From Pseudomonadota bacterium (GTDB lineage Bacteria > Pseudomonadota > Gammaproteobacteria > Burkholderiales > Burkholderiaceae_C): a DNA stretch of 64,000 nucleotides. How positions within the stretch are numbered: position 1 is the first letter of the stretch; every line of letters begins with the position of its first letter. The stretch is from positions 1-64,000 of the forward strand of contig CAUJHV010000058.1 of the NCBI GenBank assembly GCA_963205115.1, written 5' to 3'. The notes under the pieces were generated by a model. The model was not told where the DNA came from and ran no database searches. It saw only the letters and a list, made by a program, of their open reading frames with translations. Positions 1-9,997 of this stretch are shown here, one piece after another. A program made the position numbers and the translations under genes.

Positions 1-36
1 CGGCCCCACCTCGCCGCGTTGCGCGCGCAGGCGCAT
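1..36 (-). CDS. 5' end of an unidentified gene running off the window
   Basis: Reading the minus strand, an ATG at 36 is preceded by a good ribosome binding site (GGGAGG about 8 nt upstream) and opens a frame of 12 codons to the window edge, beginning M-R-L-R-A-Q-R-G. It lies 86 bp downstream of the sdaA stop codon in the same direction, so it may be the next gene of that transcription unit. Too little is present to say what it encodes, and a chance start cannot be excluded. Confidence 0.35.
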   Translation of the reverse strand, partial: MRLRAQRGEVGP

Positions 37-122
37 CGACTGACCTCCCGACCAGCCGCCCCCGACGCGCCCCACGGATCAACCAGATCCAGGCCATCCC
101 CGCCGCAACCACAGCACAAGCT

Positions 123-1514
123 CTAACACTCCACAATATTCACCGCCAGACCACCTCGCGCCGTCTCCTTGTACTTCGTCAGCATGTCCGCACCCGTCTC
201 GCGCATGGTCTTGATGACCTGGTCCAGGCTCACGTGGTGCGTGCCGTCGCCGCGCAGCGCCATGCGCGCGGCATTGATGGCCTTCACCGAGGCGATGGCG
301 TTGCGCTCGATGCAGGGAATCTGCACCAGGCCGCCCACGGGGTCGCAGGTCAGGCCCAGGTGGTGTTCCATGCCGATTTCCGCGGCGTTTTCCACCTGCG
401 CGGGTGTGCCGCCCATCACCGCGCACAGCGCGCCGGCGGCCATCGAACAGGCCACGCCCACTTCGCCCTGGCAGCCGACTTCGGCACCGCTGATGCTGGC
501 GTTTTCCTTGTAGAGGATGCCGATGGCGGCGGCGGTGAGCAGGAAGTCGATGACACCCGCGTCGGACGCACCGGGCACGAAGCGCGTGTAGTAGTGCAGC
601 ACGGCCGGCACGATGCCGGCCGCGCCGTTCGTGGGCGCGGTGACGACACGCCCGCCGGCGGCGTTTTCTTCGTTGACGGCCAGCGCGTAGAGATTGATCC
701 AGTCCAGCACCTGCAGCGGGTCGCGCAGGGCTTCTTCCGGGCGCGCGGTCAGGGCCTCGCGCAACGCCTTCGCGCGGCGCCTCACCTTGAAGCCGCCGGG
801 CAGCGTGCCGCCGGTGCGGCAGCCGCGCTCCACGCAGTCCTGCATGACGCGCCAGATGCGCAGCAGGCCGGCATCGATCTCGGCGTCCGTGCGCCAGTGG
901 CGTTCGTTGCGCCGCATCACGCCGGCGATGCCGGTGCCCAGCGCCTGTGCCTGCGCCAGCAGCGCCGCAGCATCGTGGAACGGGTGCGGCAGCACGGTGG
1001 TGTCGGGTGCGATCGCGCGCAGCCGTGTGCCGTCAGCGGCCACCTCGTCGCTGACCACGAAGCCGCCGCCCACGCTGTAGTAGCAGCGGTTGGCGAGTTC
1101 GGCACCCTCCGCATCGAAGGCGATGCAGCGCATGCCGTTGGCGTGGAAGGGCAGGGTTTCGCGGCGGAAGAATTTCAGGTCCTCGCGCTCGTGGAAGGCG
1201 ACCTCGTGGCGGTCGATCAGCCGCAGCCGCTGGCTCTGGCGGATGCCGGCCAGTTGCGCAGGAATGGCGTCGATGTCCACGCTGTCGGGCTCGAACCCCG
1301 CCAGGCCCAGCAACACGGCCTTGTCGCTGCCGTGGCCCTTGCCGGTGGCGCCCAGCGAGCCGTAGAGCGACACCTGCACGCGCGCCACGCGTTCCAGCAG
1401 CCCTTCAGTGTGCAGCCGCATCGCAAACAGCCGCGCCGCGCGCATCGGCCCGACGGTGTGCGAGCTGCTGGGCCCGATGCCGATCTTGAACAGGTCGAAG
1501 ACGGAGACAGCCAT
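123..1514 (-). CDS. sdaA: L-serine ammonia-lyase (serine dehydratase), iron-sulfur type
   Basis: A cytosolic enzyme deaminating L-serine to pyruvate and ammonia. The 463-residue product is full length for the single-chain bacterial family. It starts MAVSVFDLFKIGIGPSSSHT, the conserved N-terminal signature of the beta domain, which fixes the start at 1514 although the frame stays open 37 codons further upstream. The C-terminal alpha domain has the conserved cysteines expected for a [4Fe-4S] cluster in the contexts GCQGE, TCDPVGG and IPCIERN. It is in the same orientation as the gcv operon some 3 kb upstream. This fits a pathway in which serine made from glycine (glycine cleavage plus serine hydroxymethyltransferase) is drained to pyruvate. 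It is separated from gcvP by unrelated genes, so it probably has its own promoter. Confidence 0.95.
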   Translation of the reverse strand: MAVSVFDLFKIGIGPSSSHTVGPMRAARLFAMRLHTEGLLERVARVQVSLYGSLGATGKGHGSDKAVLLGLAGFEPDSVDIDAIPAQLAGIRQSQRLRLIDRHEVAFHEREDLKFFRRETLPFHANGMRCIAFDAEGAELANRCYYSVGGGFVVSDEVAADGTRLRAIAPDTTVLPHPFHDAAALLAQAQALGTGIAGVMRRNERHWRTDAEIDAGLLRIWRVMQDCVERGCRTGGTLPGGFKVRRRAKALREALTARPEEALRDPLQVLDWINLYALAVNEENAAGGRVVTAPTNGAAGIVPAVLHYYTRFVPGASDAGVIDFLLTAAAIGILYKENASISGAEVGCQGEVGVACSMAAGALCAVMGGTPAQVENAAEIGMEHHLGLTCDPVGGLVQIPCIERNAIASVKAINAARMALRGDGTHHVSLDQVIKTMRETGADMLTKYKETARGGLAVNIVEC

Positions 1515-1693
1515 GGCGTGTGCGCGCAGTCGCGGGTGGAGGTGGTTTCCGAAGGCGGGGTCTAAAGCCGGCTGTGCTTGCGCAGGATCAGCAGCGGTGC
1601 AGACGGTACCGCCGATCGCCTCCAACCGCGAGAAATTGTCCCCATGTCATTCATAGGCCCGCGGACGTTCGCGGCCACCACGAGGAGATCCAG

Positions 1694-2203
1694 ATGAATC
1701 GCAACAGCACACCGCGCAAGACACTGGCCGGACTGACGACGGTACTGGCCCTGGCGGCGGCGGGTTGGGCCCTGCCGGCACAGGCCGACGAATTGACCTG
1801 GCGCCAGACCTCGGTGTACGTCGGCCAGGACGGCATGATCACCGTGCGCGCCGGCGTGGCCATCCTCAACAACAAGGAGCCCGCGACGATCAGCGTGCGC
1901 ATCCGGCCGACGGCGCCGCCCAAGGACGGCGTCATGGCGCTCGTCACCGACATGGTGCTTCGCTTCGAGGACGGCTCGACACTCGTCACGCAGGGTGATG
2001 GGCAGACGCGCGTGGACGCGCAGGGCGTCCCGATGCGTGGCGAAGGCAAGACCGTCGGGCGCGTGGTCTCCGGCACGGGCCGCTACCAGGGCGCCACGGG
2101 CACCTACGCGATGCGCGTGCGCACCGACATCGACCGCGCTGCCGATGGCGCGATGGGCGACTACTTTGCCGTCGTCCAGGCCACGGTGACGATGCCGAAG
2201 TAG
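1694..2203 (+). CDS. small exported protein, possible allene-oxide-cyclase-like barrel
   Basis: A 169-residue protein of unknown function. The start at 1694 follows a clear GAGGAG ribosome binding site, and the first 32 residues form a typical Sec signal peptide (basic start, hydrophobic LAGLTTVLALAAAGWALP, cleavage after AQA). The mature part is beta-rich. Its segment VSGTGRYQGATGTYAMR resembles the glycine-rich turn-strand pattern of allene-oxide-cyclase or dirigent-like barrels, but this is a weak impression. It sits alone between two convergent minus-strand genes (sdaA divergent on its left, the FAD oxidoreductase ending 20 bp beyond its stop). It is probably periplasmic. No catalytic motif can be pointed out. 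Confidence 0.75.
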   Translation: MNRNSTPRKTLAGLTTVLALAAAGWALPAQADELTWRQTSVYVGQDGMITVRAGVAILNNKEPATISVRIRPTAPPKDGVMALVTDMVLRFEDGSTLVTQGDGQTRVDAQGVPMRGEGKTVGRVVSGTGRYQGATGTYAMRVRTDIDRAADGAMGDYFAVVQATVTMPK

Positions 2204-2223
2204 GCCCGCCACGGCTGGCTCCG

Positions 2224-3966
2224 TCAGGCGGGGCCGGCCGCGCGGGCCGCGGCGGCTGCGCCCTCGATGCCCAGCAACGCACGCGCCAGCGACTCGGCCA
2301 CCTCGATGCCGTCCACACCCGCGGACATGATGCCGCCGGCATAACCCGCACCTTCACCGGCGGGGTACAGGCCCGCGACGTTCAGGCTCTGGTGGTCCTT
2401 GCCGCGGGTGATGCGCAGCGGCGACGAGGTGCGTGTCTCCACACCCGTGAGCACCGCGTCGCGCATCGAGAAGCCGGGGATCTGGCGCTCCCAGGCAGGC
2501 AGGGCCTCGCGGATGGCTTCCAGCACATAGGGCGGCAGGCTGGGCCGCGCGGGGTCGGCCAGGTCGGTGAGCTGCACGCCGGGCTTGTAGGACGGCAGCA
2601 CGCTGCCGAATCCGCGCGCGACGGTCTTGCCGTGCCGCCCGGCGATGAAGTCACCCACCAGCTGCCCGGGCGCGATGTAGCCGCCGCCGCCCAGCTCGTA
2701 GGCGCGTGACTCCCACTGCCGCTGGAAGGCGATGCCGTCCAGCGGTGAGACGGGCGTCTGGCGGTCGCCGACGCGGCCGTCCTGGCGGTAGTCCGACGGA
2801 TCGATGCCGACGACGATGCCGGCATTGGCGTTGCGCTCGTTGCGTGAGTACTGGCTCATGCCGTTGGTGACGACGCGTTCGGTCTCGGAAGTCGCGGCCA
2901 CCACCGTGCCACCCGGGCACATGCAGAAGCTGTAGGCGCTGCGGCCGTTGCGCGCGTGGTGCACGAGCTTGTAGTCGGCCGCGCCCAGGATGGGGTGGCC
3001 GGCCTGCGTGCCGAAGCGCGCGCGGTCGATCGCACCCTGCGGGTGCTCGATACGGAATCCCACGGAAAACGGCTTGGGCTCCAGGTACACGCCGCGTGCA
3101 TGCAGCAGGGCAAAGGTGTCACGCGCGCTGTGGCCCACGGCCAGCACGACGTGATCGGCGCGGATCTGCTCGCCGCTGTCCAGCACCAGGCCGCGCAGCT
3201 GCCGGCGCGGGCCGTCGCCCTCGATCAGCAGGTCGGTCACGCGCTGCTCGAAGCGGATCTCACCGCCCAGCGATTCGATCTCGGCGCGCATCTTCTCGAT
3301 CATGCTCACGAGCCGGAAGGTGCCGATGTGCGGCTTGGCCACGAAGAGGATCTCTTCGGGCGCGCCGGCCTTGACGAATTCCGTCAGCACCTTGCGCGTG
3401 AGGTGGCGCGGGTCGCTGATCTGGCTCCAGAGCTTGCCGTCGCTGAAAGTGCCGGCGCCGCCTTCGCCGAACTGCACGTTCGATTCGGGCTGCAACTCGC
3501 CACGCCGCCACAGCCCCCAGGTGTCCTGGGTGCGTTCGCGCACGCGCTTGCCACGCTCCAGCACCAGCGGCGCCAGGCCCATCTGTGCCAGCACCAGCGC
3601 GGCAAACAGGCCGCAGGGGCCAAAACCCACGACCACCGGCCGCGGCCCCGTGCCGGCGCGCGCGGCGGCGGCAAAGCCCGGCGGCGCGATGGCCACCGGC
3701 TGGTAGCGGGTGTCGGGACTCGGGCGGACCTGGTGGTCGCCCGCGTGGCGCGCGAGCACGGTGGCGTCGTCCAGGCCGTCGGCCAGCACGATGTCCAGCG
3801 TGTAGATCAGCACGATGGCGCCGCGGCGGCGGGCGTCCCAGCTGCGCTTGAAGACCTGGATCTCGCGTACCTGATCGTCCGCCAGGCCCAGCCGCGCCAG
3901 CACCGCCTCACGCAGGGCGTGCGGCGGGTGTTCCAGCGGCAGGCGCAGTTCGGTGATTCTCAGCAT
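2224..3966 (-). CDS. FAD-dependent oxidoreductase (COG2509-type, uncharacterised dehydrogenase)
   Basis: A 580-residue cytosolic flavoprotein. A small N-terminal alpha-beta domain (about residues 1-100) is followed by a dinucleotide-binding motif GFGPCGLFAALVLAQMGL ending in an acidic ribose-binding residue (VLERGK). Further on are SNVQFGEGGAGTFSDGKLWS, VVLAVGHSARDTF and a C-terminal FAD-contacting GLYPAGEGAGYAGGI. This arrangement is that of the widely conserved but functionally uncharacterised FAD-dependent dehydrogenase family (COG2509). Substrate is unknown. The gene lies downstream of the small basic protein gene and the gcv operon; a strong hairpin at 4013-4044 separates it from them. 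Start is the ATG at 3966, just before the predicted fold. Confidence 0.85.
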   Translation of the reverse strand: MLRITELRLPLEHPPHALREAVLARLGLADDQVREIQVFKRSWDARRRGAIVLIYTLDIVLADGLDDATVLARHAGDHQVRPSPDTRYQPVAIAPPGFAAAARAGTGPRPVVVGFGPCGLFAALVLAQMGLAPLVLERGKRVRERTQDTWGLWRRGELQPESNVQFGEGGAGTFSDGKLWSQISDPRHLTRKVLTEFVKAGAPEEILFVAKPHIGTFRLVSMIEKMRAEIESLGGEIRFEQRVTDLLIEGDGPRRQLRGLVLDSGEQIRADHVVLAVGHSARDTFALLHARGVYLEPKPFSVGFRIEHPQGAIDRARFGTQAGHPILGAADYKLVHHARNGRSAYSFCMCPGGTVVAATSETERVVTNGMSQYSRNERNANAGIVVGIDPSDYRQDGRVGDRQTPVSPLDGIAFQRQWESRAYELGGGGYIAPGQLVGDFIAGRHGKTVARGFGSVLPSYKPGVQLTDLADPARPSLPPYVLEAIREALPAWERQIPGFSMRDAVLTGVETRTSSPLRITRGKDHQSLNVAGLYPAGEGAGYAGGIMSAGVDGIEVAESLARALLGIEGAAAAARAAGPA

Positions 3967-4012
3967 GAAGCCGTCGGCGGCAGAGGCGCGGGGCGCGGAT
4001 CGTGGGCCCTAA

Positions 4013-4044
4013 CGAATGCGGGGCCGCGAAGGGCCCCGCATTCG
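4013..4044 (-). terminator. strong hairpin between the small basic protein gene and the FAD oxidoreductase gene
   Basis: A perfect 13-bp stem (CGAATGCGGGGCC at 4013-4025 pairing with 4032-4044) closes a 6-nt loop. There is no long T run on either side, so it may be an inefficient or Rho-assisted terminator. It lies 66 bp downstream of the stop codon of the 55-residue protein gene and 47 bp upstream of the start of the FAD oxidoreductase gene, so it is placed to end the upstream transcript. Confidence 0.6.
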
Positions 4045-4109
4045 GGTCGGTCGTCCGGGACGCCGGGCGGGCAGGCCCGCGGGCCGGCTGCCCGTGTCAG
4101 CCGGGGGTC

Positions 4110-4277
4110 TCAGCCGCCCTTGCCGGCGCGCTTGCCCGGGTTCTTCTTGCTGCGGGTGTGCGAGCCGCGCTCCTTGCTGATGCGCTGGCCGTGGCCCACG
4201 GTGGTGGTGCTGCCGTTGGGCGCCTTCGGGCGCGGCGTGGCTTTGCGGTCGGCTTCGGTGATGATCTTGTTGCCCAT
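4110..4277 (-). CDS. 55-residue highly basic glycine-rich protein, unknown function
   Basis: A short gene with ATG at 4277 preceded by GGAG at a spacing of 6 nt and a TGA at 4112-4110. The product begins MGNKIITEADRKATPRPKAP and ends SKKNPGKRAGKGG: rich in Lys, Arg, Gly, Thr and Ser, no hydrophobic stretch and no cysteine. It is therefore likely cytosolic, largely disordered and possibly nucleic-acid binding. Codon third positions are strongly GC-biased as in the neighbours, and it is bracketed by hairpins (4013-4044 and 4304-4340), which supports a real transcribed unit. No family is recognised; it is not the ribosomal protein THX, which has a different sequence. Confidence 0.6.
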   Translation of the reverse strand: MGNKIITEADRKATPRPKAPNGSTTTVGHGQRISKERGSHTRSKKNPGKRAGKGG

Positions 4278-4303
4278 GGGCGGCTCCGTGAGGGGAAAAG
4301 GGA

Positions 4304-4340
4304 GTGGGTTCGACGACGCCTGGCGCCGACGCGAACCCTC
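4304..4340 (-). terminator. probable terminator after gcvP
   Basis: On the minus strand, directly after the gcvP stop codon, the arms GGGTTCG and CGAACCC (plus strand 4306-4312 and 4332-4338) form a stem around a GC-rich interior. The stem is followed within a few bases by a TTTT run in a pyrimidine-rich stretch. This is consistent with a weak intrinsic terminator between gcvP and the small basic protein gene. Confidence 0.45.
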
Positions 4341-4342
4341 AA

Positions 4343-7309
<2,967 letters not shown>

Positions 7310-7430
7310 GGCAGAGGGCTCGTTGAGCGGGCGGGTGAAAGACAGGCCCGCTCGGCAGCGGGATCGGCGGCGCGGGCGGCACGCTGCACCCGCGCGGCGG
7401 TCGGGCGGGCGCGCAGGCCCGGCCCGGGGT

Positions 7431-7805
7431 TTACAGCTTGGCCAGCAGCGCGTCGTAGCCCGGGGGGTCCATCAGGCGGTCGAACTCGGCCATGTCGGAG
7501 ACGTGGACCTTGAAGAACCAGCCTTCGCCCATCGGGTCGCGGTTGGCGAGTGCCGGGTCGGCGCGCAGCGCCTCGTTGACCTCGACGATCTCGCCGGAGA
7601 CGGGCATCTTGACGTCGGCCGCGGCTTTCACCGACTCGACCACGCCGGCTGCATCGCCTTGTTTGTAGGTGCGTCCGACCTCGGGCAGATCCACGAAGAC
7701 CACGTCACCCAGCGCGTCCTGCGCATGCAGGGTGATGCCGACGATCGCGGCTTCATGGTCTTCGATATTGATCCACTCGTGGTCGGGCGTGAACATGGTC
7801 GTCAT
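7431..7805 (-). CDS. gcvH: glycine cleavage system H protein
   Basis: A 124-residue lipoyl carrier protein that shuttles the aminomethyl intermediate from GcvP to GcvT. It has the starting signature FTPDHEWI, the lipoylation motif GVVESVKAAADVKMPVSGE with the modified Lys60, and the C-terminal GEGWFFKV segment. The ATG at 7805 is chosen because AGGAG lies 7 nt upstream; a second ATG three codons in is less well placed. It sits between gcvT and gcvP in the same orientation, 62 bp from gcvT. Confidence 0.97.
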   Translation of the reverse strand: MTTMFTPDHEWINIEDHEAAIVGITLHAQDALGDVVFVDLPEVGRTYKQGDAAGVVESVKAAADVKMPVSGEIVEVNEALRADPALANRDPMGEGWFFKVHVSDMAEFDRLMDPPGYDALLAKL

Positions 7806-7867
7806 CGGTGTTCTCCTCTCGGTTCTGGGTGATGGCTGGGGACGTTGCCGGCGGTGCCTGGCCGCCG

Positions 7868-8983
7868 TCAGCCACGGAAGTATCGGTGCGGCTGGAAGGG
7901 CATGGGCGACACGCGCATCGGCAGGCGCTTGCCGCGGACCTCGGCATACAGCTCGGCGTTCGGCGTGGCGTGTGCGACGCCGACGTAGCCCATCGCGATG
8001 GGCTGCTTGACGCTGGGCGCCAGCGTGCCGCTGGTGACGTGGCCGATCTTGTGGCCGGCGGCGTCGAAGAGGGCCGTGCCTTCGCGCACCGGCGCGCGTT
8101 CCAGGCCGACCAGGCCCACGCGCTTGACCATCGGCCCGCTGGCCAGTTGCGAGGCGATGGCGGCCGCGCCGGGGTAGCCACCTTCGCGCGCACCGCCCGG
8201 ACGACGCACCTTCTGGATGGCCCAGGTCAGGCCGGCTTCGACCGGCGTGGTGGTGGTGTCGATGTCGTGGCCGTAGAGGCACAGGCCGGCCTCCAGGCGC
8301 AGCGTGTCGCGCGCGCCCAGGCCGGCAGGCTTGACCTCGGGCAGGGCCAGCAGCGCGCGGGCCAGCGCCACGGCCTGGTCCGCGTGCACGGAGATCTCGA
8401 AGCCGTCTTCGCCCGTGTAGCCCGAACGCGTGACGTAGCACGCCGCGCCGGCCAGCGTGAAGTCGCCACCCGTCATGAAGGTGAGGGCGGACACGCCGGC
8501 ATCCAGCCGCGCCAGCGCCGTGGCTGCCAGCGGGCCCTGCAGCGCCAGCAGCGCGCGGTCCGGCAGCGGGATCACCGTGCAGCGGTGGCCGATGTTGGTC
8601 GAGAGGTGGCGGATGTCCGCGTCCTTGCAGCCGGCATTGACGACCACGAAGAGGTCGTCCGCGCGCCGCGTCACCATCAGGTCGTCCAGCAGCCCGCCGT
8701 GGTCGTTGGTGAACAGGGCGTAGCGCTGCTTGCCCACCGGCAGGTCGACGATGTCCACCGGCACCAGCGTTTCCAGCGCCGCGGCGGCGTCGTCGCCCAC
8801 CAGGCGCAGCTGGCCCATGTGCGAGACATCGAACAGGGCTGCCGATTCGCGGCAGGCCGCGTGTTCGGCCAGGATGCCGGCGGGGTACTGCACCGGCATG
8901 GCGTAGCCCGCGAATGGCACCATCTTGGCGCCCAGTTCCAGGTGCAGGGCGTGCAGCGGGGTCATCAGCAGATCGGCGGACAT
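7868..8983 (-). CDS. gcvT: aminomethyltransferase, T protein of the glycine cleavage system
   Basis: The 371-residue tetrahydrofolate-dependent enzyme that releases ammonia and forms 5,10-methylene-THF from the GcvH-bound intermediate. It has the family features TPLHALHLELGAKMVPFAGY near the N terminus, SAALFDVSHMGQ, and GLCLYGHDIDTTTTPVEAGL in the central domain. The start at 8983 is preceded by an AGGAG-like site. An upstream in-frame ATG at 9100 would lie inside the riboswitch and adds only non-conserved residues. First gene of the operon, directly below the tandem glycine riboswitch. Confidence 0.97.
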   Translation of the reverse strand: MSADLLMTPLHALHLELGAKMVPFAGYAMPVQYPAGILAEHAACRESAALFDVSHMGQLRLVGDDAAAALETLVPVDIVDLPVGKQRYALFTNDHGGLLDDLMVTRRADDLFVVVNAGCKDADIRHLSTNIGHRCTVIPLPDRALLALQGPLAATALARLDAGVSALTFMTGGDFTLAGAACYVTRSGYTGEDGFEISVHADQAVALARALLALPEVKPAGLGARDTLRLEAGLCLYGHDIDTTTTPVEAGLTWAIQKVRRPGGAREGGYPGAAAIASQLASGPMVKRVGLVGLERAPVREGTALFDAAGHKIGHVTSGTLAPSVKQPIAMGYVGVAHATPNAELYAEVRGKRLPMRVSPMPFQPHRYFRG

Positions 8984-9047
8984 GCGGGGGTCTCTCCTCG
9001 TGGCGCGGGCTTCGGGGCGGCGGCTCGATGGCCACCGGGAATGCCCT

Positions 9048-9252
9048 GCGCTGTCCGCTCTACCTGAGAGATTCGGTCGGCACGCGCGGGTGGGATCCAC
9101 CGGCCGTGCTGCCTTGCCCCTTCGGTGGGCCGTCTCGGGGACGGCCTCTCTCCAGCGAGGAATGGATCAGTCCTTTTGCCTGAGCGTTACGCGCACCGGT
9201 TCCGGTGAACTTCGCCTTCGGCGGCCTTGACGGGCAAGGCTCTCTCCTGATG
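9048..9252 (-). promoter_or_regulatory. tandem glycine riboswitch (two aptamers) controlling gcvTHP
   Basis: The leader on the minus strand has the two-aptamer architecture of the gcvT RNA motif. Aptamer I (about 9165-9252) starts with a GGAGAG element, has a GCCGAAGG internal segment and ends with CTCAGGCAAAAGGAC. A short linker leads to aptamer II (about 9048-9158), with GGAGAGAGG, ACCGAAGGGGCAAGGC, and closing CTCTCAGGTA then GGACAG. These blocks and their order are diagnostic of the glycine riboswitch. The element ends 64 bp before the gcvT start. In this class, glycine binding normally turns on expression of the cleavage system. Confidence 0.95.
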
Positions 9253-9258
9253 CAAAGC

Positions 9259-9264
9259 AGTATA
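9259..9264 (-). promoter_or_regulatory. probable -10 box of the gcv operon promoter
   Basis: TATACT on the minus strand lies just upstream of the first riboswitch aptamer, so a transcript initiated about 7 nt downstream would begin exactly at the aptamer. No convincing -35 hexamer is seen 16-18 bp upstream, so an activator or extended element may be needed. Confidence 0.55.
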
Positions 9265-9320
9265 GCGGGCCGCCTGACGGGAGCCTGGTCGCGCCGCGCC
9301 CGGTGCCAGTCGGGACGGGA

Positions 9321-9983
9321 TCAGGCCTTCAGCAACTGGCGAAGCCGACGCACGGCGCTGCCGGGTGTCGTCAGCACGGGCAGGCCCGTGGCGGCGGCGA
9401 CGGCATCGGCCGCGCGCGCCAGGCTGAATTGCGCCAGCGCGATGACCGCGCAGCCTTGGGCGGCCAGCGTCTGCGCGGCGGCCACGACCAGCGCGTCGTG
9501 CCCTTGCGTATCGCCCCGATTCAGCGCGTCCATCGCGCCCTCGGCCAGGCCCAGGTGCAGCGGCGCGCCGGCCGGAAACTCCGGCGGCATGGACTGCAGC
9601 GTCGGCCCGAAGCTCGCCAGCAGGCCGATGGGCCGGCCGGCGGCCTGCGCCAGCGCCTCGTCGATCATCGCCTCGTTGGGCTTGAGCACCGGCAGCGCGG
9701 CATGGCGCGCCTTCACGGCCTCGATACAGGGGCCGAATGCCGAGCAGGTGAAGAGGATGGCCTGCGCACCGGTGCCCACCGCGTAATCCGACAGCGCGAC
9801 AAAGCGCTGCGTCATCGTGTCGTTCAGGCCCTGCGGCGAGGCCGCGAGGTCGGCCGAGAGGCTGTCGTCCAGCAGGTTCATGCGCCGGGCCTGCGGCCAC
9901 TCGCGCTGCAGCACCTCGTTGATGGGCGCCACGGAGTGCGCCAGCGCGTGGATCAGGGCGATGCGGGGGGCGGGTGCGGACAT
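9321..9983 (-). CDS. Asp/Glu/hydantoin racemase family protein
   Basis: A 220-residue cytosolic protein. The motif ILFTCSAFGPCIEAVK, with a catalytic-type Cys in the first half, and the late segment GCAVIALAQFSLARAADAV at the equivalent site of the second half match the two-lobed Asp/Glu/hydantoin racemase superfamily. The second conserved position appears to lack a cysteine (AQFS), so cofactor-independent racemase activity with two cysteines is uncertain; it may be a related isomerase, decarboxylase or lyase. Start at 9983 gives the family-like MSAPAPRIALIHALAHSV. It is encoded just downstream of the TRAP permease gene, which suggests it processes the imported substrate. Confidence 0.75.
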   Translation of the reverse strand: MSAPAPRIALIHALAHSVAPINEVLQREWPQARRMNLLDDSLSADLAASPQGLNDTMTQRFVALSDYAVGTGAQAILFTCSAFGPCIEAVKARHAALPVLKPNEAMIDEALAQAAGRPIGLLASFGPTLQSMPPEFPAGAPLHLGLAEGAMDALNRGDTQGHDALVVAAAQTLAAQGCAVIALAQFSLARAADAVAAATGLPVLTTPGSAVRRLRQLLKA

Positions 9984-9997
9984 GGGCGCGGACAGGC

